Positions 1 through 8,800 of a stretch of DNA of 64,000 bases are shown piece after piece. The notes under the pieces are model-generated. The model searched no databases. It saw only the letters and a program-made list of their open reading frames with translations, and was not told where the DNA came from. This DNA comes from Clostridiales bacterium. GTDB taxonomy: Bacteria; Bacillota; Clostridia; Lachnospirales; Lachnospiraceae. The position numbers and the translations under genes are program-made. The stretch's first letter is position 1. Every line of letters begins with the position of its first letter. The stretch spans positions 124,001 through 188,000 of the forward strand of contig DUNO01000061.1 of assembly GCA_012839295.1 (NCBI GenBank). Direction: 5' to 3'.

Positions 1-92
1 ACCCCAAGCCGCTGCGCCAGCTCATTCTGGGTGCCTATCTTTTTCTGCCTCATTATATTACGTATCTTTTCCTTATCTATCACGTAGTCCAT
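1..92 (-). CDS. XRE-type helix-turn-helix regulator, 5' end only
   Basis: The gene runs off the left edge, so only the first 30 codons are present. They begin MDYVIDKEKIRNIMRQKK and continue into TQNELAQRLG, the pattern of the first two helices of a Cro/C1 (XRE) DNA-binding domain. An AGGAGGGG ribosome-binding site lies 4-5 bases before the ATG at 90-92. Target and effector cannot be judged from this piece. Confidence 0.6.
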   Translation of the reverse strand, partial: MDYVIDKEKIRNIMRQKKIGTQNELAQRLG

Positions 93-140
93 GAAACCCC
101 TCCTGCATGTTATGAAAATATATTAACACAATCTATGGGT

Positions 141-284
141 TTATTGCAAATATTTTTTCGAACTTATTTTCGGTTTATGCAGCTTTATCCCTCCATCCGC
201 AATGATATCCAGAGCCTTTCCAAAGGAAAATGCCTCTTTATAAGGACGCTTGCCGGTCAGGGCATCCAGCACATTGCCTTTGAT
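141..284 (-). pseudogene. Remnant of an HD-GYP-type phosphodiesterase C-terminus
   Basis: Directly after the pullulanase stop codon, and in the same frame, 47 codons follow that include DALTGKRPYKEAFSFGKAL. This closely resembles the C-terminal helix region of HD-GYP domains (typical form DALTSKRPYKEA), which hydrolyse cyclic di-GMP. There is no start codon, no HD or GYP catalytic motif and no room for the rest of the domain. It is best read as a decayed 3' fragment left when pulA was joined to foreign or deleted sequence. The alternative is chance similarity in an intergenic region. Confidence 0.55.
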
Positions 285-2273
285 TTATCTAACCATAATC
301 ATAGCGGAGATTGGCTCTATATTCACGACACCGCCCGTGTTAGTGTCCAGAACCTGATTCCCGGCACGTTTACCCTTTGCGTAGACCTTCCACTCACCCT
401 CCGGTATATGAACCGGCTGCCAGCTTTTATTGGCATTATAAATAACGCATACCTCGCCCTCTTTGGGATGCGTCAGGATAAATGCAATCAGATTGGTATC
501 CAGCCATTTCAGGAAATGCAGGTGTGCTTCCAGCTCTGCTGTTTTTGTCATCCGCAGGACACTGTACTTCTTGCGGAATTCAATTAGGCCACGGTAATAA
601 TCTACCACTTCCCTGTTCTCTGTCACCAGCTCCCATTTTAAGCTGTTGACCCTATCCGGTGAGGCATAGCTGTTCCCGTCAAACCAGGTTTTCTCCTCAT
701 TCAACGGCTTACTTCTTAAAAATTCCTCTCCTGCCTGCCAGAAGGGGATTCCCTGGCTCGTCAGTATGATTGCCGCCGACAGCAGGTTCATCCTGACCCT
801 GTCCTCCCGGCTGTCATACGGTGTGGAAAGGGCTATTTTATCCCATAGGGTATGGTTATCATGGGCAGAGGCATAATTAACTGCCTGTGTCGGCTCCAGA
901 GCCCAGGGATAATCCGCACCCAGAACCTTGGAATAATCCACCCAGTCGTGCTGGGTTGCCGCTACGACACCGTATTTGATCGTATCCTCCATTCCCGGCT
1001 TCCCGCTGATATATCCCGGTTCCTCCTGATGGAAGACACTTCCCTTGATCCCATCCCGGATATTATCATTAAAGGCTGCAATGCCCCCGCCCATGCTGCG
1101 GATATTCGACTTCATTGCACGCTCATGGTCAGGAAGGGGTGAGAGGCCCCCCGTCCAGCCCTCCCCATATAAAAGAATACCCGCTTCTGCTTCATCCAGG
1201 GCTTTTCTGACCTCCTTCATGGTTCTGATGTCATGGATGCCCATCAAATCAAAGCGGAAACCATCAATATGGTACTCCCGGTTCCAATAAAGCAGGGAAT
1301 CTATGATGAATTTTCTCATCATGACCCGCTCAGAAGCGGTCTCATTGCCACATCCCGAGGCATTGGAAAAATCCCCTTCCGGAGTCAGCCTATAATAATA
1401 TCCCGGTACAATACAATTAAAATTAGAATTCCCGCTCTCCAGCGTGTGGTTGTATACCACATCCATGACGACCCGGATACCCTGACTGTGCAGTGCCTGT
1501 ACCATCTGCTTAAATTCCCTGATCCTTACCTCTCCACGATAGGGATCCGTTGAATAGGAGCCTTCCGGGACATTATAATTCACCGGATCATAGCCCCAGT
1601 TAAACTGGGGTGTCTGAAGACGTGCTTCATCAACGGTTCCATAATCGAAGGCCGGCAATAGATGGACATGGGTAATACCAAGCTGCTTTAGGTAGTCAAT
1701 ACCCGTCGCATCCCCATAGGAATTCTTCGTCCCAGTCTCCGTAAAGGCCAGATATTTTCCCCGATGGACCATACCGGAGGAGGGATCGATGGAGAAATCC
1801 CTGATATGAAGCTCATATAGAATGGCATCCGTATCATTAATGAACTCCGGCTTCGTCTCTGAGGTAAAGCCCGGTGGGTTGGTGGAGGACAAATCAATTA
1901 TCATCCCCCGTTTTCCGTTCACTCCCACCGCCTTTGCATATGGATCAACGGCTTCCTTCGTTTCCTGCTCAACCGTCACTAAATAGGTATAATAGATACC
2001 GTTTAAATTTCCCCTGACCGTCGCTGTCCAGGTTCCGCCGGAAGCCTTTTTCATTATAATTTTTTGCAGCAGGTCGCTTTGCTCCCCTGTCCTGTACAGG
2101 TTCACCACTACCTGCTCCGCCGTTGGAGCCCAGACACGGAACCTGGTTTCCTCTTCTGTCCAAACTGCGCCAAGGTCATCCCCATGATAGGTCATAGATG
2201 CTTCAAACTCCCTCGTGGAGAACCGGCTATAATGCTCTAACAATCTTTCTTTCTTCAAAGTAACCTCCGGCAT
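285..2273 (-). CDS. pulA: Type I pullulanase (debranching enzyme)
   Basis: Hydrolyses alpha-1,6 branch points in pullulan, glycogen or limit dextrin. The 662-residue protein has an N-terminal CBM48-like region (residues about 30-120) and a GH13 barrel with the pullulanase signature FNWGYDP and the four conserved regions: VVYNHT, GFRFDLMG (nucleophile Asp), LLYGEGW (acid/base Glu) and ASAHDNHTLWD. No signal peptide is visible, so it is probably cytoplasmic and acts on stored glycogen or imported maltodextrin. The ATG at 2273 has no ribosome-binding site; a GGAGG inside codons 2-4 sits 5 bases before an in-frame TTG (2258), which may be the true start. It follows the metallo-hydrolase gene by 21 bases and is probably cotranscribed with it. 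Confidence 0.92.
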   Translation of the reverse strand: MPEVTLKKERLLEHYSRFSTREFEASMTYHGDDLGAVWTEEETRFRVWAPTAEQVVVNLYRTGEQSDLLQKIIMKKASGGTWTATVRGNLNGIYYTYLVTVEQETKEAVDPYAKAVGVNGKRGMIIDLSSTNPPGFTSETKPEFINDTDAILYELHIRDFSIDPSSGMVHRGKYLAFTETGTKNSYGDATGIDYLKQLGITHVHLLPAFDYGTVDEARLQTPQFNWGYDPVNYNVPEGSYSTDPYRGEVRIREFKQMVQALHSQGIRVVMDVVYNHTLESGNSNFNCIVPGYYYRLTPEGDFSNASGCGNETASERVMMRKFIIDSLLYWNREYHIDGFRFDLMGIHDIRTMKEVRKALDEAEAGILLYGEGWTGGLSPLPDHERAMKSNIRSMGGGIAAFNDNIRDGIKGSVFHQEEPGYISGKPGMEDTIKYGVVAATQHDWVDYSKVLGADYPWALEPTQAVNYASAHDNHTLWDKIALSTPYDSREDRVRMNLLSAAIILTSQGIPFWQAGEEFLRSKPLNEEKTWFDGNSYASPDRVNSLKWELVTENREVVDYYRGLIEFRKKYSVLRMTKTAELEAHLHFLKWLDTNLIAFILTHPKEGEVCVIYNANKSWQPVHIPEGEWKVYAKGKRAGNQVLDTNTGGVVNIEPISAMIMVR

Positions 2274-2294
2274 GTATCACTGTCTTTATTCCAG

Positions 2295-3893
2295 TCATCG
2301 ATCCCATTTATCACACAGGGAATTTATCTGCCCAAGGAATCTTGCCAAATCCTTATTGGCACCGCCCTTGTTGTGTTGGATAACAATCGCAAGCCGCTTC
2401 CCGGCCTGGACGAGACGATCAAATACGGAGCCGGCCTTCACAGCCTCCGGTCTTTCTCCCGCCGGTATCCTCCTACCTTCCTGAACACATGCATTTTTAA
2501 TTAAGTCATAGGCTGCACCGCTATAGGGCGCAACTGCCGCATATCCCAGCTCATCGCGGATATAATCCGTAAAGATTTGGCATATCTGTTCATCCCCATG
2601 GACTACAAAGACACGCTCCGGCTTCTTCTCGAAGCTTGTCAGCCACTTTAGCAAGCCGTCCCTGTCCGCATGGCCGCTTACACCCGCCAATTTGCGGATC
2701 TCTGCCTCTACCGTAATTTCCTCACCGAATAATTTGACCTGTGTTACACCGTCCAGCAGGATACGGCCCAAGGTTCCCTCCGCCTGGAAGCCTACAAATA
2801 ATACGGTACTGTCCTTCCGCCACAGGTTGTGCTTTAGATGATGGCGGATACGGCCGGCATCGCACATGCCGGAAGCAGAGATGATGACCTTCGGATCCTC
2901 ATCAAAGTTAATCGCCTTGGACTCCTCCGAAGTAATAGAGGTCTTAAGCCCCGGGAAGGACAGGGGATTAATCCCTTTTCGCACCAGAGCCATAGCTTCT
3001 TCATCAAAATAATGTGCCATATATTCACGAAAGATCCCGGTGGCCTCTACCGCCAAGGGACTATCCACATATACCTTAAAATTCGGGTGTCCCTTCACCA
3101 GGTTTTCATCTTTAATTTTTCTCAGATAATACAGGAGTACCTGCGTCCTTCCAACCGCAAAGGATGGAATGATGACATTTCCCCCCCGGTCAAAGGTGGT
3201 CTGTATGATATCCGTAAGCTCCCCGATGTAATCCGGCGACTCCCCATGGTTCCGGTCGCCGTAGGTAGACTCCATAATTACATAATCCGCTTCCTTGATA
3301 TACTGGGGATCCTTGATCAGGGGCTGGTTGAGGTTTCCGATATCACCGGAAAACACAATTTTCTTAGTTACGCCCTCCTCCGTGATCCATACCTCAATAC
3401 TTGCGGAGCCAAGCAGGTGCCCTACATCCGTAAAACGCACCTCTATTCCTTCAAACAATGTAAAGGTCTCACTATATTCATGCGGTGCAAACAACCGGAT
3501 GGTACTTAAGGCCGCTTCCATATCATACAAAGGTACGGCAGGCTCTGCTCCGGACCGTTGCCGCTTCCGGTTCTTCCATTCCGCCTCCGACATCTGGATA
3601 TGGGCACTGTCACGCAGCATGATATTACATAGGGCACTGGTAGCGCTGGTGGCATGTATGCTCCCCCGGAAGCCTTCCGCATAAAGAAGAGGCAGCAATC
3701 CGGAATGATCCATGTGTGCATGGGTTAAAAGAACTGCATCAATTGCTGCGGAAGCTACCGGAATCTCTTGATTTACATATACATCCCTGCCCTGCTCCAT
3801 TCCGCAGTCCACAAGAATATTCTTCCCACAGGCCTCCAAGAAAAAACAGCTTCCCGTCACCTCGTGGGCAGCACCTATAAATGTCAGTTTCAT
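2295..3893 (-). CDS. Metallo-beta-lactamase fold / beta-CASP RNase-like protein
   Basis: A 532-residue protein of the CPSF/YSH1-like MBL-fold group. It has the zinc-binding HAHMDHSG motif near residue 60, a GDIG segment, a VGHLLGSA segment, a beta-CASP domain in the middle (ESTYGDR, SFAVGRTQ) and the C-terminal SGHADR motif. Family members are exo- or endoribonucleases acting on RNA in the cytoplasm; the substrate here is unknown. Start ATG at 3893 has GGGGAGG 8 bases upstream. The coupling to pullulanase 21 bases downstream appears positional, since I know of no functional link. Confidence 0.85.
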   Translation of the reverse strand: MKLTFIGAAHEVTGSCFFLEACGKNILVDCGMEQGRDVYVNQEIPVASAAIDAVLLTHAHMDHSGLLPLLYAEGFRGSIHATSATSALCNIMLRDSAHIQMSEAEWKNRKRQRSGAEPAVPLYDMEAALSTIRLFAPHEYSETFTLFEGIEVRFTDVGHLLGSASIEVWITEEGVTKKIVFSGDIGNLNQPLIKDPQYIKEADYVIMESTYGDRNHGESPDYIGELTDIIQTTFDRGGNVIIPSFAVGRTQVLLYYLRKIKDENLVKGHPNFKVYVDSPLAVEATGIFREYMAHYFDEEAMALVRKGINPLSFPGLKTSITSEESKAINFDEDPKVIISASGMCDAGRIRHHLKHNLWRKDSTVLFVGFQAEGTLGRILLDGVTQVKLFGEEITVEAEIRKLAGVSGHADRDGLLKWLTSFEKKPERVFVVHGDEQICQIFTDYIRDELGYAAVAPYSGAAYDLIKNACVQEGRRIPAGERPEAVKAGSVFDRLVQAGKRLAIVIQHNKGGANKDLARFLGQINSLCDKWDR

Positions 3894-4022
3894 GGCGAAT
3901 ACCTCCCCTTTTTATGCTTAAAGTAAAATCAAAAATTAAAAGTCATATTTTCATTTTACTCTCCCAAATAGTCCATGTCAATAAAATACCCTTTATTGCG
4001 GCCTTTCTTACAGCTCCAAAAA

Positions 4023-4064
4023 AAACGATAGCCAACCAACCTGTTTCGTCCCTGACTATCGTTT
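4023..4064 (-). terminator. Intrinsic terminator after the AlkD-like gene
   Basis: A perfect 9-bp stem (AAACGATAG/CTATCGTTT) with a 24-base loop lies 3 bases past the stop of the AlkD-like gene. It is followed on the minus strand by a run of T residues. Confidence 0.75.
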
Positions 4065-4067
4065 CTT

Positions 4068-4943
4068 TTAACTAAGGAATGATTTTTTATTCCTTTTCAT
4101 CGTTTTTATCCTTGCCTTCGTTTCCTGGTCAACCCGGAGCGACTCAATAATTTTCTGCAAAGCCTTATTATAAGTAAAATCATCCAGTTCATTCTTTTTT
4201 AAGTATTCCATTGTCAGCTCCGGCAGGTTGACATAATACATTGATAGCACCCAGGCTACCGCCATTTTTACATAATAACCCTCATGCCTGATCCGGTCAA
4301 AATGTGCAAAGGCTAAGTCCGCATATCCCGGATTTAAATAATGCAGCAGCATCACCACCCCAAAGCGGAGCCCATATTCCTGGTCTGATTTGAGATAGGG
4401 CTGTATGAATTCCCATACCCGTTCCTGGTCCGTGTCAGCAATCTTAAGCTCTCCACAAAAGTTATCACAGACTGGCCAGCAGTCTATTTTGGGAATAAAG
4501 GCGGCTGCCAACTGCAGCTTTTCTTCCACTGGCACCTTACACCCTCCGATGATCATTCCCTGAAGCAGTACCTCCTCCATGGTTTCTTTCCTTGGAGAGG
4601 CCATCTCTTTCCCCGAGGATGCCACTGCCCCTTCCTCTGGGGAAGCCTTTGCCCCTTCCTCTGAAGAAGCCTCTGCCTCTTCCACTGAGGATGCCTCTGC
4701 CCCTTCCTCCGGGAAAACCATAGTCCCTCCCTGCGGGAAGGCTCCTGCTCTGATTCCCGCCTGTTCCAGGTAGACACGCCAATCCCCTTTTAACATTTCC
4801 TTTGCCAGCTTCCGGATGAAAGGCAGCCTTACTCCAAGAATATTATCCTTCCCGGGTGTAAGGGCCGAGGTGAATTCACGGTACTTCTCCTCTGCCAAAC
4901 TCTCAAGCCGTTGTCTTATATCCTCAATTAAATTCTTTTCCAT
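4068..4943 (-). CDS. DNA alkylation repair protein, AlkD-like HEAT-repeat family
   Basis: The 291-residue protein matches the AlkD-like family of HEAT-repeat DNA glycosylases, which remove alkylated bases. Seen: GVRLPFIRKLAKEM near the N-terminus, IDCWPVCDNFCGEL and LRFGVVMLLHYL in the core, and MAVAWVLSMYYV with YNKALQKIIES toward the end. The family is usually about 230 residues; the extra length is an acidic Ser/Ala/Glu-rich insert (residues about 78-115) built from 24-base repeats. The insert falls between the first helices and the core, so the fold may tolerate it. The start is 4 bases after the Crp-family stop, so the two are probably translationally coupled; the ribosome-binding site is weak. 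Confidence 0.8.
   Translation of the reverse strand: MEKNLIEDIRQRLESLAEEKYREFTSALTPGKDNILGVRLPFIRKLAKEMLKGDWRVYLEQAGIRAGAFPQGGTMVFPEEGAEASSVEEAEASSEEGAKASPEEGAVASSGKEMASPRKETMEEVLLQGMIIGGCKVPVEEKLQLAAAFIPKIDCWPVCDNFCGELKIADTDQERVWEFIQPYLKSDQEYGLRFGVVMLLHYLNPGYADLAFAHFDRIRHEGYYVKMAVAWVLSMYYVNLPELTMEYLKKNELDDFTYNKALQKIIESLRVDQETKARIKTMKRNKKSFLS
4615..4710. repeat. Four tandem 24-bp units inside the AlkD-like gene
   Basis: Four consecutive 24-base units, each close to GAGGATGCCTCTGCCCCTTC plus four bases on the plus strand. They start at 4615, 4639, 4663 and 4687, with a degenerate partial copy after 4710. Because 24 is a multiple of three, they encode an 8-residue repeat (EEGAEASS-like) and change length without a frameshift. 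Confidence 0.85.
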
Positions 4944-4947
4944 AGGT

Positions 4948-5628
4948 TCATTCCAATATCCTGTTTAATTTATCCTGGTCTAATATTTCTATCGTTCCAC
5001 GGTTCAAGCTGACGATCCCTTCCGTCTGGAAGTATTTCAGCATCCTGGTTACAACCTCCCTTGCAGTTCCCAAGTGGTTCGCAATCTTTTCATGGGTAAT
5101 TACCAGGGTATCCGAATCCTCGATTACACTCCGCTCCATAAGAAAATTAGCCAGCCTCTTATCAAAGCTTGTAAATAAAGCCTGTTCCATAATCCACATC
5201 ACATCAGAAAAGCGGGATGCCATCAGCTGGTTCGTAAATACCTGGACCGGTAAGGATTCCTCCGATAATTTCCGGTAGGCTGCCGTAGGGATCAGATAGG
5301 CCTGTGTATCCTTTTCTACCTCAAGGTTGACGTCAAAGGCAATATTTTTCATGACACAGGAGGCGGAAAAGATGCAGACATCCCGTTCAAATAAGTGGTA
5401 CAGGGTAATCTCCTTGCCGCTTTCCGATATGATATAGGCCCTTATCTGCCCCTTATGGATCAGGAATAAGCCGGAACAATTCTCCGCGGTGCTATGCATC
5501 AGTTCCCCTGCCGCAAATTGCTTTTTAACAATTGCCTGCTTCAGGAAGCTCCTTTGTGCCTGATTCAGTTTTTTCCAAAAGTTTAAGGTATCCTCCAGGA
5601 AGGAGATATCCTTCACATGATCAACCAA
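4948..5628 (-). CDS. Crp/Fnr-family transcriptional regulator
   Basis: A 226-residue protein with an N-terminal cyclic-nucleotide-binding-like beta roll (LFLIHKGQIRAYIISESGKE, about residues 45-65) and a C-terminal winged helix (ITHEKIANHLGTAREVVTRML, about residues 175-195). There is no cluster of N-terminal cysteines as in oxygen-sensing Fnr, so the signal is unknown. The start is TTG at 5628, chosen because GGAGG lies 7 bases upstream; the nearby ATG is out of frame. It leads a two-gene unit with the AlkD-like gene and sits next to desulfoferrodoxin and thioredoxin, which makes a stress-response role plausible but unproven. Confidence 0.85.
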   Translation of the reverse strand: MVDHVKDISFLEDTLNFWKKLNQAQRSFLKQAIVKKQFAAGELMHSTAENCSGLFLIHKGQIRAYIISESGKEITLYHLFERDVCIFSASCVMKNIAFDVNLEVEKDTQAYLIPTAAYRKLSEESLPVQVFTNQLMASRFSDVMWIMEQALFTSFDKRLANFLMERSVIEDSDTLVITHEKIANHLGTAREVVTRMLKYFQTEGIVSLNRGTIEILDQDKLNRILE

Positions 5629-5706
5629 ATCATTTCCTCCAATCCAAAATCATGCCTTTCATTATAATACATCTTTACTAATTATATACAGCGGATGATA
5701 TAAAAT

Positions 5707-5757
5707 TGCATGCAAGATTTTAACCGGCAGCTAAACCGTATTAAAATCCTGCATGCA
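5707..5757 (-). terminator. Hairpin terminator after desulfoferrodoxin
   Basis: TGCATGCAAGATTTTAA (5707-5723) pairs with TTAAAATCCTGCATGCA (5741-5757) with one mismatch. On the minus strand it is followed by AATTTTAT. It lies between the desulfoferrodoxin stop and the start of the Crp-family gene. Confidence 0.6.
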
Positions 5758-5796
5758 GTCCCACACTAACGAACATTTGACCATCAGGCCACTATC

Positions 5797-6180
5797 TTAA
5801 AGCTCTGTTTTCCATAAGCCGTGAAGGTTGCAGTATTCGTATACCGCTACTGCTTCATCATTATCCAGGGCAAAGGTTGCCTTTGGCTCCTGGCCTGGAT
5901 CAAGACATTTCCTCTGTCCGCCGTTCTTTGTCTGGAGGTAAATCCATTGGATATAGTGCTCCTCCAGCATCGGATGTGCAACACTTCCAACTTCAACTAA
6001 TACTCTGTTTCCTTCAACTGTTACTACAGGAACATGCTTTTCCTTGGCAGCATCCACGGTATTAGCAACTAATTCTTCCATGTGTTCGCCACAGCAGGTC
6101 AACGGAGCTCCTGAATTGTGGATCATACCCACAATGTTTCCACAATGTTTACATCTGTAAAACTTATGTTCTTGGCACAT
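5797..6180 (-). CDS. dfx: Desulfoferrodoxin (superoxide reductase)
   Basis: Reduces superoxide to peroxide in anaerobes. The 127-residue protein has an N-terminal desulforedoxin-like iron site (YRCKHC near residue 10 and a CCGEH pair) and a C-terminal neelaredoxin-like iron centre (EKHVPVV, HPMLEEHYIQWI, CNLHGLW) supplying the His and Cys ligands. I start at 6180 rather than at an upstream ATG (6330), because AGGAGAA precedes MCQEHKFYRC and family members start at that point. The 50 residues upstream look unlike coding sequence. Thioredoxin lies upstream on the same strand, consistent with an oxidative-stress unit. Confidence 0.92.
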   Translation of the reverse strand: MCQEHKFYRCKHCGNIVGMIHNSGAPLTCCGEHMEELVANTVDAAKEKHVPVVTVEGNRVLVEVGSVAHPMLEEHYIQWIYLQTKNGGQRKCLDPGQEPKATFALDNDEAVAVYEYCNLHGLWKTEL

Positions 6181-6353
6181 AGGCAATTCTCCTTTTCTCA
6201 TGTGACCTAAGACGTACCAATACGCCTTGGATTTTAGGCGGATAGAACAAAAAAGGAGATATCCGGCCGCTACTACCGCATAGGAAAAACTCCTCCTGCC
6301 ATAGTATCTGCTGATATCTCCAGCTTTCATTTCTGCCTATTTATAATTATATC

Positions 6354-6668
6354 CTAAACTTCCAACATTCTCAAGATGTCTTTTTTAGGTTTTACGCCCA
6401 CTGACTGTGCAGCGACCTTACCCTCCTTCATTACGATAAGCGTCGGGATGCTCATGACACGGAAGGCGGAAGCCAGGTCCGATTCCTCGTCAATGTTTAT
6501 CTTCCCTACCTTTGCCACTCCCTTTACCTCTTCCGCAATCTCATCCAGCGCCGGAGCCACCATCCTGCAGGGTCCGCACCAGGATGCCCAGAAATCTAAT
6601 AAAACAGGTTCTTTTGAATGTAATACCTCTTGATCAAAATTTTTCTTTGTTATTTTTATAGTAGCCAT
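6354..6668 (-). CDS. trxA: Thioredoxin
   Basis: A 104-residue cytoplasmic thiol-disulfide reductase with the active site WCGPC near residue 28, the cis-proline segment SIPTLIV and the usual family length. The start at 6668 (MATIKITKKNF) is set by GGGAGG 7-8 bases upstream; an earlier ATG at 6683 lies before that site. It precedes desulfoferrodoxin by 173 bases and may be cotranscribed with it. Confidence 0.93.
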   Translation of the reverse strand: MATIKITKKNFDQEVLHSKEPVLLDFWASWCGPCRMVAPALDEIAEEVKGVAKVGKINIDEESDLASAFRVMSIPTLIVMKEGKVAAQSVGVKPKKDILRMLEV

Positions 6669-6755
6669 AGTAAATCCTCCCATATATTTTCTGTATTAAC
6701 TTATGAGCTTACTATACTACGATATGATTCATACTTCCGTGATGTTATCACAAAC

Positions 6756-7706
6756 CTAGCGCTCTTCCCGGAAATAATTCACCCCGCAGCCGGCGGGCTG
6801 GGAGCCTTCCTTGGATTTTCTCATGGAGGTAATAATTAAAACAAAGGTGGTGATTAAGAAGGGCAGCATAACATAAAAGGCATTTGGAACCTCGATAATA
6901 TTCTTTGGCACATAGAACTGCAGCACACTGAAGGCGCCGAACACCAGGGAGCCAATGATTGCCTTTGCCGGATTCCAGCTTGCGAAGATAACAAGGGCAA
7001 CGGAGATCCAGCCCTGGCCGTTAACTACGCTGCTGTTGTTCCAGATGCCGCCGCCATTAATCAGGGAAAGGTAGGCGCCGCCCAAACCGCAGATACCGCC
7101 TCCCACCAGGATATGGAGGTATTTCGTCAGGGTCACGTTAATGCCTGCCGCATCAGCCGCCCCGGGATTTTCACCGACCGCCCTCATGTTAAGGCCGCTG
7201 CGGGTCTTTAACAAATAGAGGGTGCACAGGATGGCAATGGCAACTGCAAGGTACACCAGCGGATTATGGGAAAAAAGAAGCTTGCCCACTACCGGAATAT
7301 CCCCCAGTACCGGGATTGCCTTCTCCGATACAGCCTTAAGGAACTTGCCGGACAGCTTCGGGGAACCGCCTGCCTCATCAATCATCATTGCCCCGAAGAA
7401 TTTTGCAAAGCCGGTGCCAAAGATGGTTAAGGTAAGACCTGTTACATTCTGGTTAGCCATGAAGCTTACCGTCAATACGGCATAGATCAAAGCAGCGAAC
7501 ACACCAATTGCAAAAGCTGCCAATAAGGCCAATACCAGACTATCGGAATGGTAAGCAACAAAGAAGCTCATGAAGGCACCCATGAACATCATGCCCTCCA
7601 CTCCAAGATTCAAGTTGCCGGTTTTCTGGGTCATGATCTCGCCGGTGGTGCCAAACAGCAAGGGAGTTCCGGCCTTGATAGCTGCAAATAAGAAATTAAT
7701 GATCAT
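6756..7706 (-). CDS. Nucleoside ABC transporter permease (NupQ/BmpD type)
   Basis: A 316-residue membrane protein with about eight hydrophobic segments. It shows the family signature GEIMTQKTGNLNLGVEGMM near the N-terminus and LNMRAVGENPGAADAAGI, the cytoplasmic coupling loop of the branched-chain/ribose-type permease superfamily. With the adjacent permease, ATPase and BMP lipoprotein it forms a guanosine/nucleoside-type importer like Bacillus NupNOPQ. Its ATG overlaps the stop of the upstream permease (TAATG), so the two are translationally coupled. Confidence 0.88.
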   Translation of the reverse strand: MIINFLFAAIKAGTPLLFGTTGEIMTQKTGNLNLGVEGMMFMGAFMSFFVAYHSDSLVLALLAAFAIGVFAALIYAVLTVSFMANQNVTGLTLTIFGTGFAKFFGAMMIDEAGGSPKLSGKFLKAVSEKAIPVLGDIPVVGKLLFSHNPLVYLAVAIAILCTLYLLKTRSGLNMRAVGENPGAADAAGINVTLTKYLHILVGGGICGLGGAYLSLINGGGIWNNSSVVNGQGWISVALVIFASWNPAKAIIGSLVFGAFSVLQFYVPKNIIEVPNAFYVMLPFLITTFVLIITSMRKSKEGSQPAGCGVNYFREER

Positions 7707-8800
7707 TATGCCTTCCTCCTTTGTCTTAATACAAAACGGTAACGTGTAAAGAAATCAAAAGCAAGGATGCAGAACAAAATAATGCCCTGCAGTATGGAGG
7801 ATACGGCCGGTGACAGGCCAAAATCACTCTGCATAACGCTGCAGCCCTTATCCAGCATACTAAACAGCACGGTTACGACCAGAATAACAACCGGGTTCAG
7901 CTGCGCCAGCCAGGCCACAATAATTGCCGTAAAGCCAACACCTCCGGCCACGCCGTCGCCTAAGGTATAGGCAGCCCCGCTGACCTGGCACATGCCCGCA
8001 ATACCGCAGACGGCTCCGCTCAAAAACATGGTCCGCATGATAATCTTCTTTACGCTCATGCCCGCATACCTCGCAGTGTTAATGCTCTCACCAACCACGC
8101 TGATCTCATAGCCCTGCTTTGAAAATCTCAGGTAAACAAACATCACCGCCACCAGGGCCAGACCGATAAGCCATCCCGCATGTACGCCAAGAACCTGGTC
8201 AAGCCTTGCATTGGGGGCAAAGGATGCGATCTTAGGAAATCCTGAGGAGGCCGGGTCGCGCCAGGGGCCTTCCGTCAGGTATTTGATTAAATATAACGCG
8301 ATATAGTTCATCATCAAGGTGAACAGGGTTTCATTTGTACCATATTTTGTCTTAAAATACGCCGGAATCAGCCCCCATAAGCCCCCTCCTATAGCTCCCC
8401 CTATAAACATAAGCAGAAGCAGCATCCAGTGGGGAAGGCCTGTCCAAAATAATGCAAAATAGGTAGCAAAGATGCCTCCCATAATGATCTGGCCTTCCGC
8501 ACCGATATTCCAGAATTTCATATGGAAGGCCGGAGTGATGCCAAGGGCGGCGATTAATAATGGGATTGCAAGCTTTATGGTACCCCTGGCCGCAATTTTA
8601 CTCCTCCAGGCACCTTTTACAATAGAGGCGTATATTTCAAAAGGGTTCTGGCCGATTGCAAGAATGAAGATTCCTCCGGCTACGATTGCAATTACAACTG
8701 CAAGCAAGGACAGCAGTACCATCCTGCCATAAGAGACCTCCGTCTTTTTTACCACACGCAGGAAAGGCTCCCGTTTTATCCTAATGCTTTGCTCTGTCAT
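7706..8800 (-). CDS. Nucleoside ABC transporter permease (NupP type)
   Basis: A 364-residue partner permease with an N-terminal cytoplasmic tail and multiple membrane segments. Recognisable segments are GAWRSKIAARGTIKLAIPLL, FHMKFWNIGAEGQIIMGGI and the coupling loop YEISVVGESINTARYAGM. It overlaps the ATPase gene by 4 bases upstream and the second permease by one base downstream. Substrate (purine nucleoside) is inferred from the family and from xpt in the same cluster. Confidence 0.88.
   Translation of the reverse strand: MTEQSIRIKREPFLRVVKKTEVSYGRMVLLSLLAVVIAIVAGGIFILAIGQNPFEIYASIVKGAWRSKIAARGTIKLAIPLLIAALGITPAFHMKFWNIGAEGQIIMGGIFATYFALFWTGLPHWMLLLLMFIGGAIGGGLWGLIPAYFKTKYGTNETLFTLMMNYIALYLIKYLTEGPWRDPASSGFPKIASFAPNARLDQVLGVHAGWLIGLALVAVMFVYLRFSKQGYEISVVGESINTARYAGMSVKKIIMRTMFLSGAVCGIAGMCQVSGAAYTLGDGVAGGVGFTAIIVAWLAQLNPVVILVVTVLFSMLDKGCSVMQSDFGLSPAVSSILQGIILFCILAFDFFTRYRFVLRQRRKA

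Noticed and set aside
2838-3509. 223-codon plus-strand frame opposite the metallo-hydrolase gene
   Set aside because: It is antisense to a fully supported gene, lacks a ribosome-binding site and shows no protein motif.
4579-4773. Frames on both strands through the 24-bp repeats
   Set aside because: A 24-bp repeat without stops is open in several frames by construction; only the AlkD-like frame continues into recognisable protein on both sides.
5797-6330. 177-residue version of desulfoferrodoxin
   Set aside because: The extra 50 N-terminal residues have no family similarity, and a good ribosome-binding site precedes the internal ATG at 6180.
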